A DNA stretch of 22,028 bases. Origin: a virus. Both the position numbers and the translations under genes were made by a program. The notes beneath the pieces were generated by a model. That model was given only the letters and a program-made list of their open reading frames with translations, was not told where the DNA came from and made no database searches. The DNA lies in IMG/VR virus record IMGVR_UViG_3300020195_000933, positions 1-22,028 of that record; one strand, 5' to 3'. Position 1 is the first letter of the stretch; each line of letters opens with the position of its first letter. Of the stretch, positions 7,112 to 13,047 are shown piece by piece.

Positions 7112-8569
7112 TCAGAGCACTTTCCAGTTCGCGATGCCGGAGCACGTGTACCGGACCGCGTCCGCTGCGTGGTCGTCCTTCTTCACCGGCATCTCGTCTT
7201 TCCGGTTCGGATCCCACGTCAGCGCCGGGAGTTCGCGCAGGGTGTTGATGCAGCTCCGGAACACCTTCAGCCGGGGCCGGTTGTCGCCCTGGAGGCGGAG
7301 CCGGTCCTTGACCCGATCGATACCGCCCTTGATGTCGTTGTCCGCGCCCGCCATCGAGAGTCCGGCGAACCCGAACGCCTCGCGTGCCTCTTTGGCTGCG
7401 GGGTCTCCCCAGCTCATCTCGATCCGCTGCGGGCCCCCGAGGCTCACGTCGTACTCACGGCCGGACGCAGGGTAGATCCGCACCGTCCCGCCCTGCTCGA
7501 GGGTGCGCACCCGCTCCGCGTGCCATGGGTAGCTCTCGCCGTTCGGCTGGTAGTACTCGCCATAGAAGTAGAGGGTGTCGTCGTCGCCGATGGCGGACCA
7601 CAGCACGCACGTCGGGTTGACCAGCCCGAAGTCGGCGACCCTGAACCGCGGCCATTCCACAGGGATCGGGAAGTCGTCGCACATGTGGCCCGGGCCCCAA
7701 CGGTCCCCATCGCCGTCGGCCCACATCGAGTAGACAGAACCGCTCCGAGACCGGAACCGCCCGAACCGCCGCTGGGCCACCTCCTCGTCGTCCATCCCGG
7801 CGAAGTGCCGGAGGAACCGCTCCCGGGGCAGGTGGGGATTGTCGAGCGTGTCCAGCTCCAGGACCACGGCGGCGTCCTCCCGGTCCCGCAACAGTCGATC
7901 GTGGACCCACGTGTAGCCCTCGGTCGGAACCATCGTGATGACCACCACCGCGTTCTGATCGGCGACCCGGCCCCGCAGGTGGCGGTAGACCTTCAGCCCC
8001 TTCTCGCCGAGCGGTTCCTCGTCAATCCAGGCTCCACCGAGCGAGATGCCCTGCATCGCGTCGGGGCCCTGGTCGACCGACATGAACCACACCTTGCCCA
8101 CGTCCCCCCTCGTGGTGCGGATGTGGAGACTGGCCTCCCCCTTGGTGTCGCGGTTGATGAACCGGTGCGGGAGCGCCCCGACCATCTTCGCGAAGTCGGA
8201 ACGGTGGTACCGGACGGAGTCCCCCGAGCGCTGGGCGACGACGTAGACCTCGGTCGGGCCGGGCTGAATCAGGTCCTTCGGCAGGCGGTTGAGCCAGAGC
8301 CACCGCTGGACAGCGGGCTCCTCCGACCCGAGCGCCCGGGCGAACATGAGGTCTTTCATCCCGCGGGACTTCCCGGATCGCTCCCCTCCGAGGATCAGGC
8401 AGACGCTCGGGGCGGTCATCGCAGCAACGACGCTCCGTCGCTGGTCCCACATCGAGCCGTCCGCGGTCCAGAGAACCGAGGTCGTCAGCGGGTACTGGCG
8501 TTCGATGCGGTCGAGTTCCTCCATCCGCTCGGCGGCCTGGTCCGCATCCTCGGCCTCCAGGTCGCTCAA
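7112..8569 (-). CDS. terL: Terminase large subunit (packaging ATPase and nuclease), TTG start
   Basis: The 485-aa motor packages DNA into the prohead. The ATPase half has Walker A GGERSGKS at residues 61-68 and Walker B with catalytic Glu in 'GGAWIDEEP' near 178-186. The nuclease half has the RNase H-like acidic residues: Asp313 in 'RVADFGLVNPT', Asp389 in 'SWGDPAAKEA', and Asp465/466 or Asp470 in 'DDHAADAVRY' near the C-terminus. The start is TTG at 8569, overlapping the upstream stop (TTGA). It is preceded by GAGGAGGACG, a strong ribosome site that decides the start. Length and motif order match a standard large terminase. Portal follows directly downstream. Confidence 0.95.
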   Translation of the reverse strand: MSDLEAEDADQAAERMEELDRIERQYPLTTSVLWTADGSMWDQRRSVVAAMTAPSVCLILGGERSGKSRGMKDLMFARALGSEEPAVQRWLWLNRLPKDLIQPGPTEVYVVAQRSGDSVRYHRSDFAKMVGALPHRFINRDTKGEASLHIRTTRGDVGKVWFMSVDQGPDAMQGISLGGAWIDEEPLGEKGLKVYRHLRGRVADQNAVVVITMVPTEGYTWVHDRLLRDREDAAVVLELDTLDNPHLPRERFLRHFAGMDDEEVAQRRFGRFRSRSGSVYSMWADGDGDRWGPGHMCDDFPIPVEWPRFRVADFGLVNPTCVLWSAIGDDDTLYFYGEYYQPNGESYPWHAERVRTLEQGGTVRIYPASGREYDVSLGGPQRIEMSWGDPAAKEAREAFGFAGLSMAGADNDIKGGIDRVKDRLRLQGDNRPRLKVFRSCINTLRELPALTWDPNRKDEMPVKKDDHAADAVRYTCSGIANWKVL

Positions 8570-9198
8570 CTGTCGTCCTCCTCGACGGCTCGCCGCTCCG
8601 CTTCCGCGAGCTCGCGGAGCCGATCACCCCTCCGCAAGATCTCGGCGGCGATGGCACCGGGGCTTCGGTCGAGCGGGGCCCGTTGGCCGGCCATTCCACG
8701 AGCCTCGTCGAGCTCATCGCGAAGCGCGCAGGCCCGGGCGTCGAGGGGCGGGATCAGGGACCATTGCTCGCTCTGCCGGAGGTAGTCCAGGTCCGCTTCG
8801 ATCTCGAGCAGGTGGCGCTCCAGCCACGGAATCCGCCCCGCGTTCGGGTCCGCGACCTGGCTCCGGGCGCGCACCGGTCGGGGCGAGTCGAGCTCCGCGA
8901 GCTGGGCCTCCAGGTCGAGCTTGTGGCGACGGGTCCGGTCCGCCGCCTGGTGTGACTTGTCTGCCTTCGCCGCCAGGTAATCCGTCTCTGCGTCCGCGAT
9001 GGCCTGGAGGAGCCGGATCCTCGGGTCGTCGGACCTCTTCCGGGGCTGGATGGCGAGCTGTCGGAGCCTTCCGACGTACCGACGGATCGCGGTGGTGACA
9101 TCGCCCTCGGGTAGTCGAGACAGGAGCTGGGTCAGAGCCCGTTCCCCCTCCTCGATGGCGGTCACGTTCTTCGCCCTGGTCATGACATCGACTGGCAC
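8566..9198 (-). CDS. Putative terminase small subunit (position-based)
   Basis: The 210-aa product (205 if the ATG at 9183 is used) lies immediately before the large terminase and overlaps it, the place of the DNA-recognising small subunit. It is almost wholly alpha-helical and charged: 'RAKNVTAIEEGERALTQLLS' near 8-27, 'IRLLQAIADAETDYLAAKADK' in the middle, and a long C-terminal coiled-coil-like region rich in Arg, Glu and Ala. I see no clear helix-turn-helix motif, so assignment rests on position and on the coiled-coil character common to small-subunit oligomers. GTG 9198 and ATG 9183 are both possible; neither has a strong ribosome site. An inverted repeat array overlaps the start. Confidence 0.55.
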   Translation of the reverse strand: MPVDVMTRAKNVTAIEEGERALTQLLSRLPEGDVTTAIRRYVGRLRQLAIQPRKRSDDPRIRLLQAIADAETDYLAAKADKSHQAADRTRRHKLDLEAQLAELDSPRPVRARSQVADPNAGRIPWLERHLLEIEADLDYLRQSEQWSLIPPLDARACALRDELDEARGMAGQRAPLDRSPGAIAAEILRRGDRLRELAEAERRAVEEDDS

Positions 9199-9238
9199 AT
9201 TGTTAGCCAGTAATCTTCTTTATTCCGCTCGACTGGCT
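9191..9238. promoter_or_regulatory. Three-half-site inverted repeat array (ACTGGC/GCCAGT)
   Basis: ACTGGC at 9191-9196, GCCAGT at 9206-9211 and ACTGGC at 9232-9237 alternate in orientation around an AT-rich patch, unusual in this GC-rich DNA. The pairs extend to AGCCAGT/ACTGGCT at 9205-9211 and 9232-9238. The array lies between the leftward structural operon and the rightward three-gene island and overlaps the first start codon of the leftward genes. A regulator-binding region for divergent promoters is the simplest reading. I could not find a convincing -35/-10 pair here. Confidence 0.45.
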
Positions 9239-9264
9239 TCGGGGCTCCGATATGAGCTTGGTGT

Positions 9265-9283
9265 GGGGAGGATGAACCTCCCC
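9265..9283 (+). promoter_or_regulatory. GC hairpin in the leader of the rightward island
   Basis: Perfect 7-bp arms GGGGAGG (9265-9271) and CCTCCCC (9277-9283) enclose the loop ATGAA, about 20 bases before the first start codon of the island. It lacks a following T run, so a translational or mRNA-stability element is more likely than a terminator. Confidence 0.5.
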
Positions 9284-9302
9284 CGTCCACCAGGAGTCCA
9301 GA

Positions 9303-9485
9303 ATGTTCCGGTCCATCCGTTCGGTCAGCACCTTCACCCACTCCGACCAGTCGGTGACCGTCAGGTTCCGGGAGGGTGGAGCGGTGGACGACGGGTTCCT
9401 CCGGGATCCCGAGCACGTCACGAGGATCCGGACCTACCCGTCCGTGGACAAGGCGGACCGGGCCATCGGTCGGTGGCTCCGGTAG
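9303..9485 (+). CDS. Unknown small basic protein, first gene of the rightward island (60 aa)
   Basis: A rightward ATG at 9303 is preceded by AGGAG at a suitable distance, supporting a real 60-aa gene on the strand opposite to the surrounding late genes. The protein reads as a small alpha-beta domain: 'FRSIRSVSTFTHSDQSVTVRF', an acidic turn, then 'RIRTYPSVDKADRAIGRWLR', a basic C-terminal helix. There is no signal peptide, membrane segment or metal motif, and I do not recognise the family. It heads a three-gene rightward set whose last member has an ASCH domain, and its leader contains a 7-bp GC hairpin. Confidence 0.6.
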   Translation: MFRSIRSVSTFTHSDQSVTVRFREGGAVDDGFLRDPEHVTRIRTYPSVDKADRAIGRWLR

Positions 9486-9499
9486 TCGAGACCCCTCCC

Positions 9500-9545
9500 G
9501 GGGCCCTCCCGGGCCCCCTTCCCCCGTGGTCCACCGGCCACGGGG
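9500..9545 (+). promoter_or_regulatory. Tandem strong hairpins between island genes 1 and 2
   Basis: Hairpin 1 pairs GGGGCCC (9500-9506) with GGGCCCC (9511-9517) across TCCC. Hairpin 2 pairs CCCCGTGG (9522-9529) with CCACGGGG (9538-9545) across an 8-base loop. Both fill the 82-base gap between the first stop and the ribosome site of the second gene (AGGAGGT at about 9556-9562). No T runs follow. They may attenuate or insulate downstream expression, or act as a protein-binding RNA leader. Confidence 0.5.
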
Positions 9546-9567
9546 CGAAGCCGTCAGGAGGTACCCG

Positions 9568-9810
9568 ATGGCGTACAAGCACCCGGTGGAGCTCGACATC
9601 TGTTTGAACTGCACCCTCACCCGAGGGGCGAACATAGGGGGGAACGGTGGGAAGTGGAAGAACTGGCACATCTGGGTCGGGGGCTGCGTCTCGATCGAGC
9701 GGGACGAGCTGGACCCGTCCGGACATCCTTGGCCCTGCGACCTCTGTCTCTCCCGGGAGAGCGGTCCACGGTTCGAGGCCACCGCCCGATGGGCGACCGG
9801 GAACCGCTGA
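9568..9810 (+). CDS. Small protein with two CxxC pairs (putative zinc ribbon)
   Basis: The ATG at 9568 follows a very good ribosome site (CAGGAGGTACCCG), which fixes the start and makes translation likely. The 80-aa product contains CLNC (residues 12-15) and, 40-odd residues later, CDLC, the spacing of a zinc-ribbon or treble-clef fold. The linker is Gly/Trp-rich (GGNGGKWKNWHIWVGGC). No catalytic domain is visible, so it is likely a nucleic-acid or protein-binding adaptor. It lies 12 bases before the ASCH-domain gene and is preceded by two strong hairpins. Zinc binding is inferred from the Cys pairs. Confidence 0.7.
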   Translation: MAYKHPVELDICLNCTLTRGANIGGNGGKWKNWHIWVGGCVSIERDELDPSGHPWPCDLCLSRESGPRFEATARWATGNR

Positions 9811-9822
9811 CGGGCGGACCTC

Positions 9823-10221
9823 GTGAGGGCGATCACCCTCCACCCCGAGTGGGCCGCCGCGGTGGTCCACCTCGGAAAGTGGGTGGAGAACCGGACGTGG
9901 AAGCCCCCGGAGTCCGTGATCGGGCAACGGGTGGCCATCCACGCAGGGAGACGCGTTCGGGACCTCCCCCGGATGGTCCAGGTGGCCCGGTCGGTCGGTC
10001 TGGAGGTCAGCCAGGAGGGTTCTCGGGTCGTGTCCGGAGGGGTCGAGGTCCCGATCGTCCTGTCCTCGATCGTGGCGTGCGTGACCCTCGGGGGGGTGGT
10101 CACCGACGCTCCGAGTGGGTGGGCGGTCCCCGGGTCGTTCCACTGGCTCCTGGACGACATCACTCCGATCGTCCCGGTCCCGATCACCGGTCGACTCGGG
10201 TTGTGGGAGATCCCCGAGTAG
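9823..10221 (+). CDS. ASCH-domain protein
   Basis: The 132-aa product begins MRAITLHPEWAAAV, then 'GKWVENRTWKPP' (residues 18-29) and 'IGQRVAIHAGR' (33-43). This is the characteristic ASCH/PUA-like pattern (G.K..E.R.W followed by G.R.AIHA). A Val-rich beta region (IVLSSIVACVTLGGVV) and a closing strand (GRLGLWEIPE) complete the beta-barrel. ASCH domains bind RNA or modified nucleic acids and are common in phages. The start is GTG at 9823, twelve bases after the preceding stop. The gene converges with the leftward ABC-GNAT gene and overlaps its 3' end by 38 bases. The exact substrate is unknown. Confidence 0.85.
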   Translation: MRAITLHPEWAAAVVHLGKWVENRTWKPPESVIGQRVAIHAGRRVRDLPRMVQVARSVGLEVSQEGSRVVSGGVEVPIVLSSIVACVTLGGVVTDAPSGWAVPGSFHWLLDDITPIVPVPITGRLGLWEIPE

Positions 10222-11326
10222 GGTCCCGGAGCGAGGTCATGGCCCGCTCGAACTCGTCCCGCGTTGCCCGAGGTCCGACATACCGGAACGAGGCGGTGAC
10301 GCGGTTTGCGGACTTTGCAAACCGCCCACGTCGGGTTCGAGCGTCCACGGGGCCCTCTTGCACCCGCGACGGTGCCCGCGTCATCCGCCAGAGCTTCGAA
10401 CGGGCCCGATGCCGCACGAACGCGGGGTTGCTCGAGCAGACGATGTACGGCTTATCGGCCGAGAACAGCCACCCCATCCACTCGGCGAGCGCGTTCCCGA
10501 TTCCCATGCCCTGGTAGTCGGGGAGGCAGACCACCCGGTGCCCCCGCCAGAACGAGACCTGTCCGGGAGCGACGGTGGCCGCGCCGAACGCGACCGGGAC
10601 CCCATCCCACATCGCGAGGAAGCACCGCGCGGGCTGGTGGATGTCGCTGTTCAGGTAGTGGTGCTGCTTGAATAGCTGCCACGCCTGACGATGGACCGGG
10701 ACAATGTCGAGGTTAACCCTAGGTCGCTGTTGAACCTCCCTCCAGCGGAACAGGGACTCGTGCGGCTCGCAGATCCAGTCCGGCTGGAGCCACTCGAGCA
10801 CGTCGTAGTGGCATCCGACGCCGACGAACCGCCGGCCGCCGCGACGAACGGCCTTGCTCACCGCTGCGCACGCCGCTCGAGCAACCTGCCGGTCCACGAC
10901 CGACGTGAACTCGTCGATCACGACCAGGTCCTCGGCCTCGGCGAGCGCGCGCGCCATCGTCGCTCGGAACTTCTCACCGGTTGAGAGCACCTGGAACGGC
11001 CGGAGCCAGCTCGGCGGCGAGCTGAAGCCGACGGCGGAGAGCCACCCGGTCACGTCCTTGATCCCGAGCTCGGGCCCGAACCCGTCGAGCACCGATCGGT
11101 CCGCGGGCCAGACGAGCTCGTCGACGATGTGCTCCCCGAACAGCTCGCGAGCGATCGTGGACTTCCCCGCACCCGACGGACCGACGATCAGCCCGATCTG
11201 CCACTCCCGATCCTCGAGCGGGAGATCGAGCGACCACCGGACCTCGGCCGTCGCCGCGGCCGGCAGCTCGAACATGGACTCGGCCTGCATCACGCGCGGC
11301 GTGCGCGCGACGACCGACGACCTCAC
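10184..11326 (-). CDS. ABC-type ATPase fused to a GNAT acetyltransferase-like domain
   Basis: The 380-aa protein has two parts. Residues about 20-195 are a soluble ABC ATPase: Walker A GPSGAGKS (49-56), signature LSTGEK (114-119), Walker B with catalytic Glu in VVIDE (135-139) and a switch His in 'GVGCHYDV'. There is no membrane domain. Residues about 205-380 look like a GNAT fold: 'QLFKQHHYLN', 'GVPVAFGAATV', then the acyl-CoA-binding turn in 'PDYQGMGIGNALAEW' (271-277). This matches the ATPase-acetyltransferase fusion family COG2401. The GNAT half also recalls Mu Mom-type DNA-modifying proteins, though that link is inference. The GTG start at 11326 overlaps the ParB-like stop (GTGA); ATG 11290 is an alternative. 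Confidence 0.85.
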   Translation of the reverse strand: MRSSVVARTPRVMQAESMFELPAAATAEVRWSLDLPLEDREWQIGLIVGPSGAGKSTIARELFGEHIVDELVWPADRSVLDGFGPELGIKDVTGWLSAVGFSSPPSWLRPFQVLSTGEKFRATMARALAEAEDLVVIDEFTSVVDRQVARAACAAVSKAVRRGGRRFVGVGCHYDVLEWLQPDWICEPHESLFRWREVQQRPRVNLDIVPVHRQAWQLFKQHHYLNSDIHQPARCFLAMWDGVPVAFGAATVAPGQVSFWRGHRVVCLPDYQGMGIGNALAEWMGWLFSADKPYIVCSSNPAFVRHRARSKLWRMTRAPSRVQEGPVDARTRRGRFAKSANRVTASFRYVGPRATRDEFERAMTSLRDPTRGSPTTRVDR

Positions 11327-12069
11327 GCAATCAATGCGCGGCACGCGATCCCCTCCCGCTCGAGCAATCGAAGGATCTCGCCCTGGTGCTGTTCGTCGGT
11401 GCACTCGATGAGCACCTGGTACAGAGCGTCGTCGAGCTCGTCGGACTGGTCCCACGACTCCGCCTCCGACTCGGGCTCCACGAGCCTCTGGAGCTCGGCC
11501 TCCGACCACCCCAGCGTCGTGATGTCCCGGTCCTCCGCTTGGAGCTGGCGGAGCACGTCCCCGAGGCCGTCGGACCACTCCGCGAGCTCGCCCACCCTGT
11601 TGTCCGCGAGCGCGAGCATGTGGGCGTCGGCGGGGTCCAAGTCCATGAACCGCACGGGCACCCGGTCGAGCTTGAGCCGCTTCGCCGCCATGTACCTGGT
11701 GTGGCCGGCGATGATCTCGCCGTCGGCCGCGCGGGCGATGATCGGCGAGGCGAAGCCGAACCGGCGGATGGAGCGGGCCACCTCCTCCACCGCCGCGGCG
11801 TTCTGCCTTGGGTTGCCGGGCCACGGCCGCAGCCGGCCGATCGGCACCCAGCTGGCGGCGGCGGCCTCTTCGGCCAGCCGCGGCGGTGCAGCCGTGCCGG
11901 CCGTGCCGGCCGCCGCATTGCCGGCCGGCGCCGCTGCGGGCTGCCGTTTTCTGCCGGCCGGCCGCCGCTTCTCCACGTCCTGGCCATGTTCCGGTGGTCC
12001 CATGGTGTCAAGCCCCTGCACCAAAAAAATTTTGCCGGCACCCTCAGAGAGAGAGAGCCGGACTACCAT
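11323..12069 (-). CDS. ParB/Srx-like N-terminal domain protein
   Basis: A low-complexity Ala/Pro/Lys/Arg-rich N-terminus (to about residue 70) precedes a ParB-fold domain. The domain opens with 'VPIGRLRPWPGNPRQN' and runs through 'SIRRFGFASPIIA', the key 'GEIIAGHTRYMAAKRL' (117-132) and 'MLALADNRVGELAEW' (151-165). The last element is typical of ParB-like domains linked to DNA methyltransferases in phages rather than of chromosome-partition ParB, and no partition HTH follows. The C-terminal region is acidic and helical. It may act on DNA, possibly CTP-dependent, with the ABC-GNAT protein encoded next (GTGA overlap). ATG 12069 has GAGGT upstream; ATG 12003 is an alternative start that avoids a simple-repeat region. 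Confidence 0.85.
   Translation of the reverse strand: MVVRLSLSEGAGKIFLVQGLDTMGPPEHGQDVEKRRPAGRKRQPAAAPAGNAAAGTAGTAAPPRLAEEAAAASWVPIGRLRPWPGNPRQNAAAVEEVARSIRRFGFASPIIARAADGEIIAGHTRYMAAKRLKLDRVPVRFMDLDPADAHMLALADNRVGELAEWSDGLGDVLRQLQAEDRDITTLGWSEAELQRLVEPESEAESWDQSDELDDALYQVLIECTDEQHQGEILRLLEREGIACRALIA
12023..12057. repeat. Simple-sequence tracts at the ParB-like 5' end
   Basis: A7T4 (12023-12033) and (AG)6 (12046-12057) lie within 50 bases of the ATG at 12069 and upstream of the alternative ATG at 12003. In leftward reading they are a T7 and a (CT)6 run inside the first 16 codons. They could allow slippage, or mark a non-coding leader if translation starts at 12003. Confidence 0.55.
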
Positions 12070-12164
12070 TCGACCTCGGATCGGCTCGCTGATCTAGGTC
12101 CTGACGATGAGACCTGCGCGTCACCGTCCGCCTCGCTCACGCTGTACCGGTCAGCGGCGCTCAT
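12063..12164 (-). CDS. Possible 33-aa microprotein
   Basis: A short leftward frame starts at an ATG overlapping the stop of the preceding gene (ATGA) and ends in a TAG that overlaps the ATG of the ParB-like gene. The product is Ser-rich and hydrophilic (MSAADRYSVSEADGDAQV...) with no recognisable domain. The ribosome-site-like GAGGAGGA is very close to the ATG. The exact stop-start junctions on both sides support translation, perhaps as a coupling leader, but chance cannot be excluded. Confidence 0.35.
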   Translation of the reverse strand: MSAADRYSVSEADGDAQVSSSGPRSASRSEVEW

Positions 12165-12328
12165 TCCTCCTCGACCCAGTCCCCGAGCTCCCTGTCGTGC
12201 GGCGTCTCCCGCAGCAGCGGCGGCCTCCCGAGGAACGCGTCCAGGTGCCGGTCCTCCACGTCGACGTAGGCCAGGTGCACCTCGCAGTACATCAGCCCCG
12301 CCTCGTTCACGTCACCGTGAGCCGGCAT
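12161..12328 (-). CDS. Small acidic protein of unknown function (55 aa)
   Basis: The ATG at 12328 has a good Shine-Dalgarno (GGAAGGTG, four bases before ATG) and the frame overlaps the previous gene by 17 bases, so a real gene is likely despite its size. The protein reads MPAHGDVNEAGLMYCEV then 'HLAYVDVEDRHLDAFLG' and a Pro/Arg segment, ending in an acidic WVEEE. One Cys, no membrane segment. I do not recognise it. It belongs to the string of small proteins between the double-HTH regulator and the ParB-like gene. Confidence 0.6.
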   Translation of the reverse strand: MPAHGDVNEAGLMYCEVHLAYVDVEDRHLDAFLGRPPLLRETPHDRELGDWVEEE

Positions 12329-12500
12329 CTTTCACCTTCCCGACCGCGGCCAGGCTGCGCTTGCCCGTCCTGTCGTGAACCATCTCCCAGTGGACCTCCA
12401 TGACGCCCTCGAGTTCGACCTCGGTACTCTCGTCGCTCACCACGAGAACCCTGGTACCGTGCACCGTCCCGTCGCTCTCGATCCGAACGTTGGACTTCAT
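12312..12500 (-). CDS. Small beta-rich phage protein (62 aa)
   Basis: The ATG at 12500 overlaps the regulator stop (ATGA) and is preceded by GGAGGAGGG, a strong ribosome site that fixes the start. The 62-aa sequence alternates short strands: 'NVRIESDGTVHGTRVLVV', 'TEVELEGVMEVHWEMV', 'KRSLAAVGKVKDA'. This N.R...DGT..GTRV pattern is seen in small uncharacterised phage proteins, but no function is known to me. It is compact and soluble. It shares the DNA-metabolism operon. Confidence 0.7.
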   Translation of the reverse strand: MKSNVRIESDGTVHGTRVLVVSDESTEVELEGVMEVHWEMVHDRTGKRSLAAVGKVKDAGSR

Positions 12501-12919
12501 CCCTCCTCCTCCCGTCCGAGCAGCCGCTCGAACCACTCGCGCACCGCTGCCACGCTCTTCCACCAGGGTTCCGCCTTCCTGTCGCCCCGCTCCTTCCGCT
12601 TCCGCGTGAGCGTGTTCCGGCCCACACCGAGCGCTATGGCTGCCTGTCGCCACCCGACAACCGGCCCCCCGGCCTCGTGGTGCACTTTGGTGCGTCTTGG
12701 TGCGTCGCTGTCATCTCCAGGAGCCTCCCCGGTTACCGGGTCGAGTCGCAACGCCTGCTCCAGGGCGGCGAGCGTGTCCAGGTTGAACGTCTCCCCGTCC
12801 AGGAACCGGCGGACCGTCCGTTCGTGTAGTCCAGCGCGGATGGCGACCTGCTTGGTGGCCAGCCCCTTACGCTCGATGGCCTGACGGATGCGGGCGCGGT
12901 GGGTGTCCTGGAGGCTCAC
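12497..12919 (-). CDS. Regulator with an XRE HTH and a second excisionase/MerR-like HTH
   Basis: Residues 1-60 form an XRE-type HTH: 'RIRQAIERKGLATKQVAIRAGLHERTVRRFLDGE', with a good recognition-helix pattern. After an acidic linker (70-85), residues 87-134 read as a second winged or MerR/excisionase-like HTH: 'VVGWRQAAIALGVGRNTLTRKRKE' followed by 'WWKSVAAVREWFERLL'. Two different DNA-binding modules in 140 residues suggest a protein bridging or bending two sites. The GTG start at 12919 overlaps the stop of the TM microprotein (GTGA), which excludes the longer in-frame extension. It could regulate replication or late genes; the target is unknown. Confidence 0.7.
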   Translation of the reverse strand: MSLQDTHRARIRQAIERKGLATKQVAIRAGLHERTVRRFLDGETFNLDTLAALEQALRLDPVTGEAPGDDSDAPRRTKVHHEAGGPVVGWRQAAIALGVGRNTLTRKRKERGDRKAEPWWKSVAAVREWFERLLGREEEG

Positions 12920-13047
12920 GGTCCCATCCACAAGCAAACCAGCTCCAACCCGGCCCACACGCACCCAGCGAGGAGCAGGAGCAGGACGGCACCCCGGATG
13001 CAGGTGACCAACAGCTCGCGGTTGCCGTCCAGGTCGGGGTCTCTCAT
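12916..13047 (-). CDS. Single-pass membrane microprotein (43 aa)
   Basis: The ATG at 13047 overlaps the RusA stop (ATGA) and the TGA overlaps the next GTG, so the frame is exactly tiled between two genes. The product has an Asp/Arg N-terminus (MRDPDLDGNRELLV) and then a strongly hydrophobic stretch 'GAVLLLLLAGCVWAGLELV' long enough to span the membrane. This is a common form of phage microprotein; the role is unknown. Confidence 0.65.
   Translation of the reverse strand: MRDPDLDGNRELLVTCIRGAVLLLLLAGCVWAGLELVCLWMGP

Noticed and set aside
7169-8785. Long rightward open frame (538 codons) opposite the terminase
   Set aside because: The leftward strand has Walker A, Walker B and nuclease motifs; the antisense product shows only compositional bias.
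9180-10187. Leftward open frame through the ASCH island
   Set aside because: The rightward strand encodes a clear ASCH domain and a CxxC protein with good ribosome sites; the leftward product has no domain pattern.
11996-12010. TTGACA on the leftward strand just before ATG 12003 as a promoter
   Set aside because: The downstream sequence at the -10 distance is GC-rich and lies within the ParB-like coding region.
11323-12069. Plasmid or chromosome partition ParB
   Set aside because: There is no ParA gene, no central HTH and no clear parS-like repeats; the ADNRVGELAEW element points to the phage/methylase-associated ParB type.
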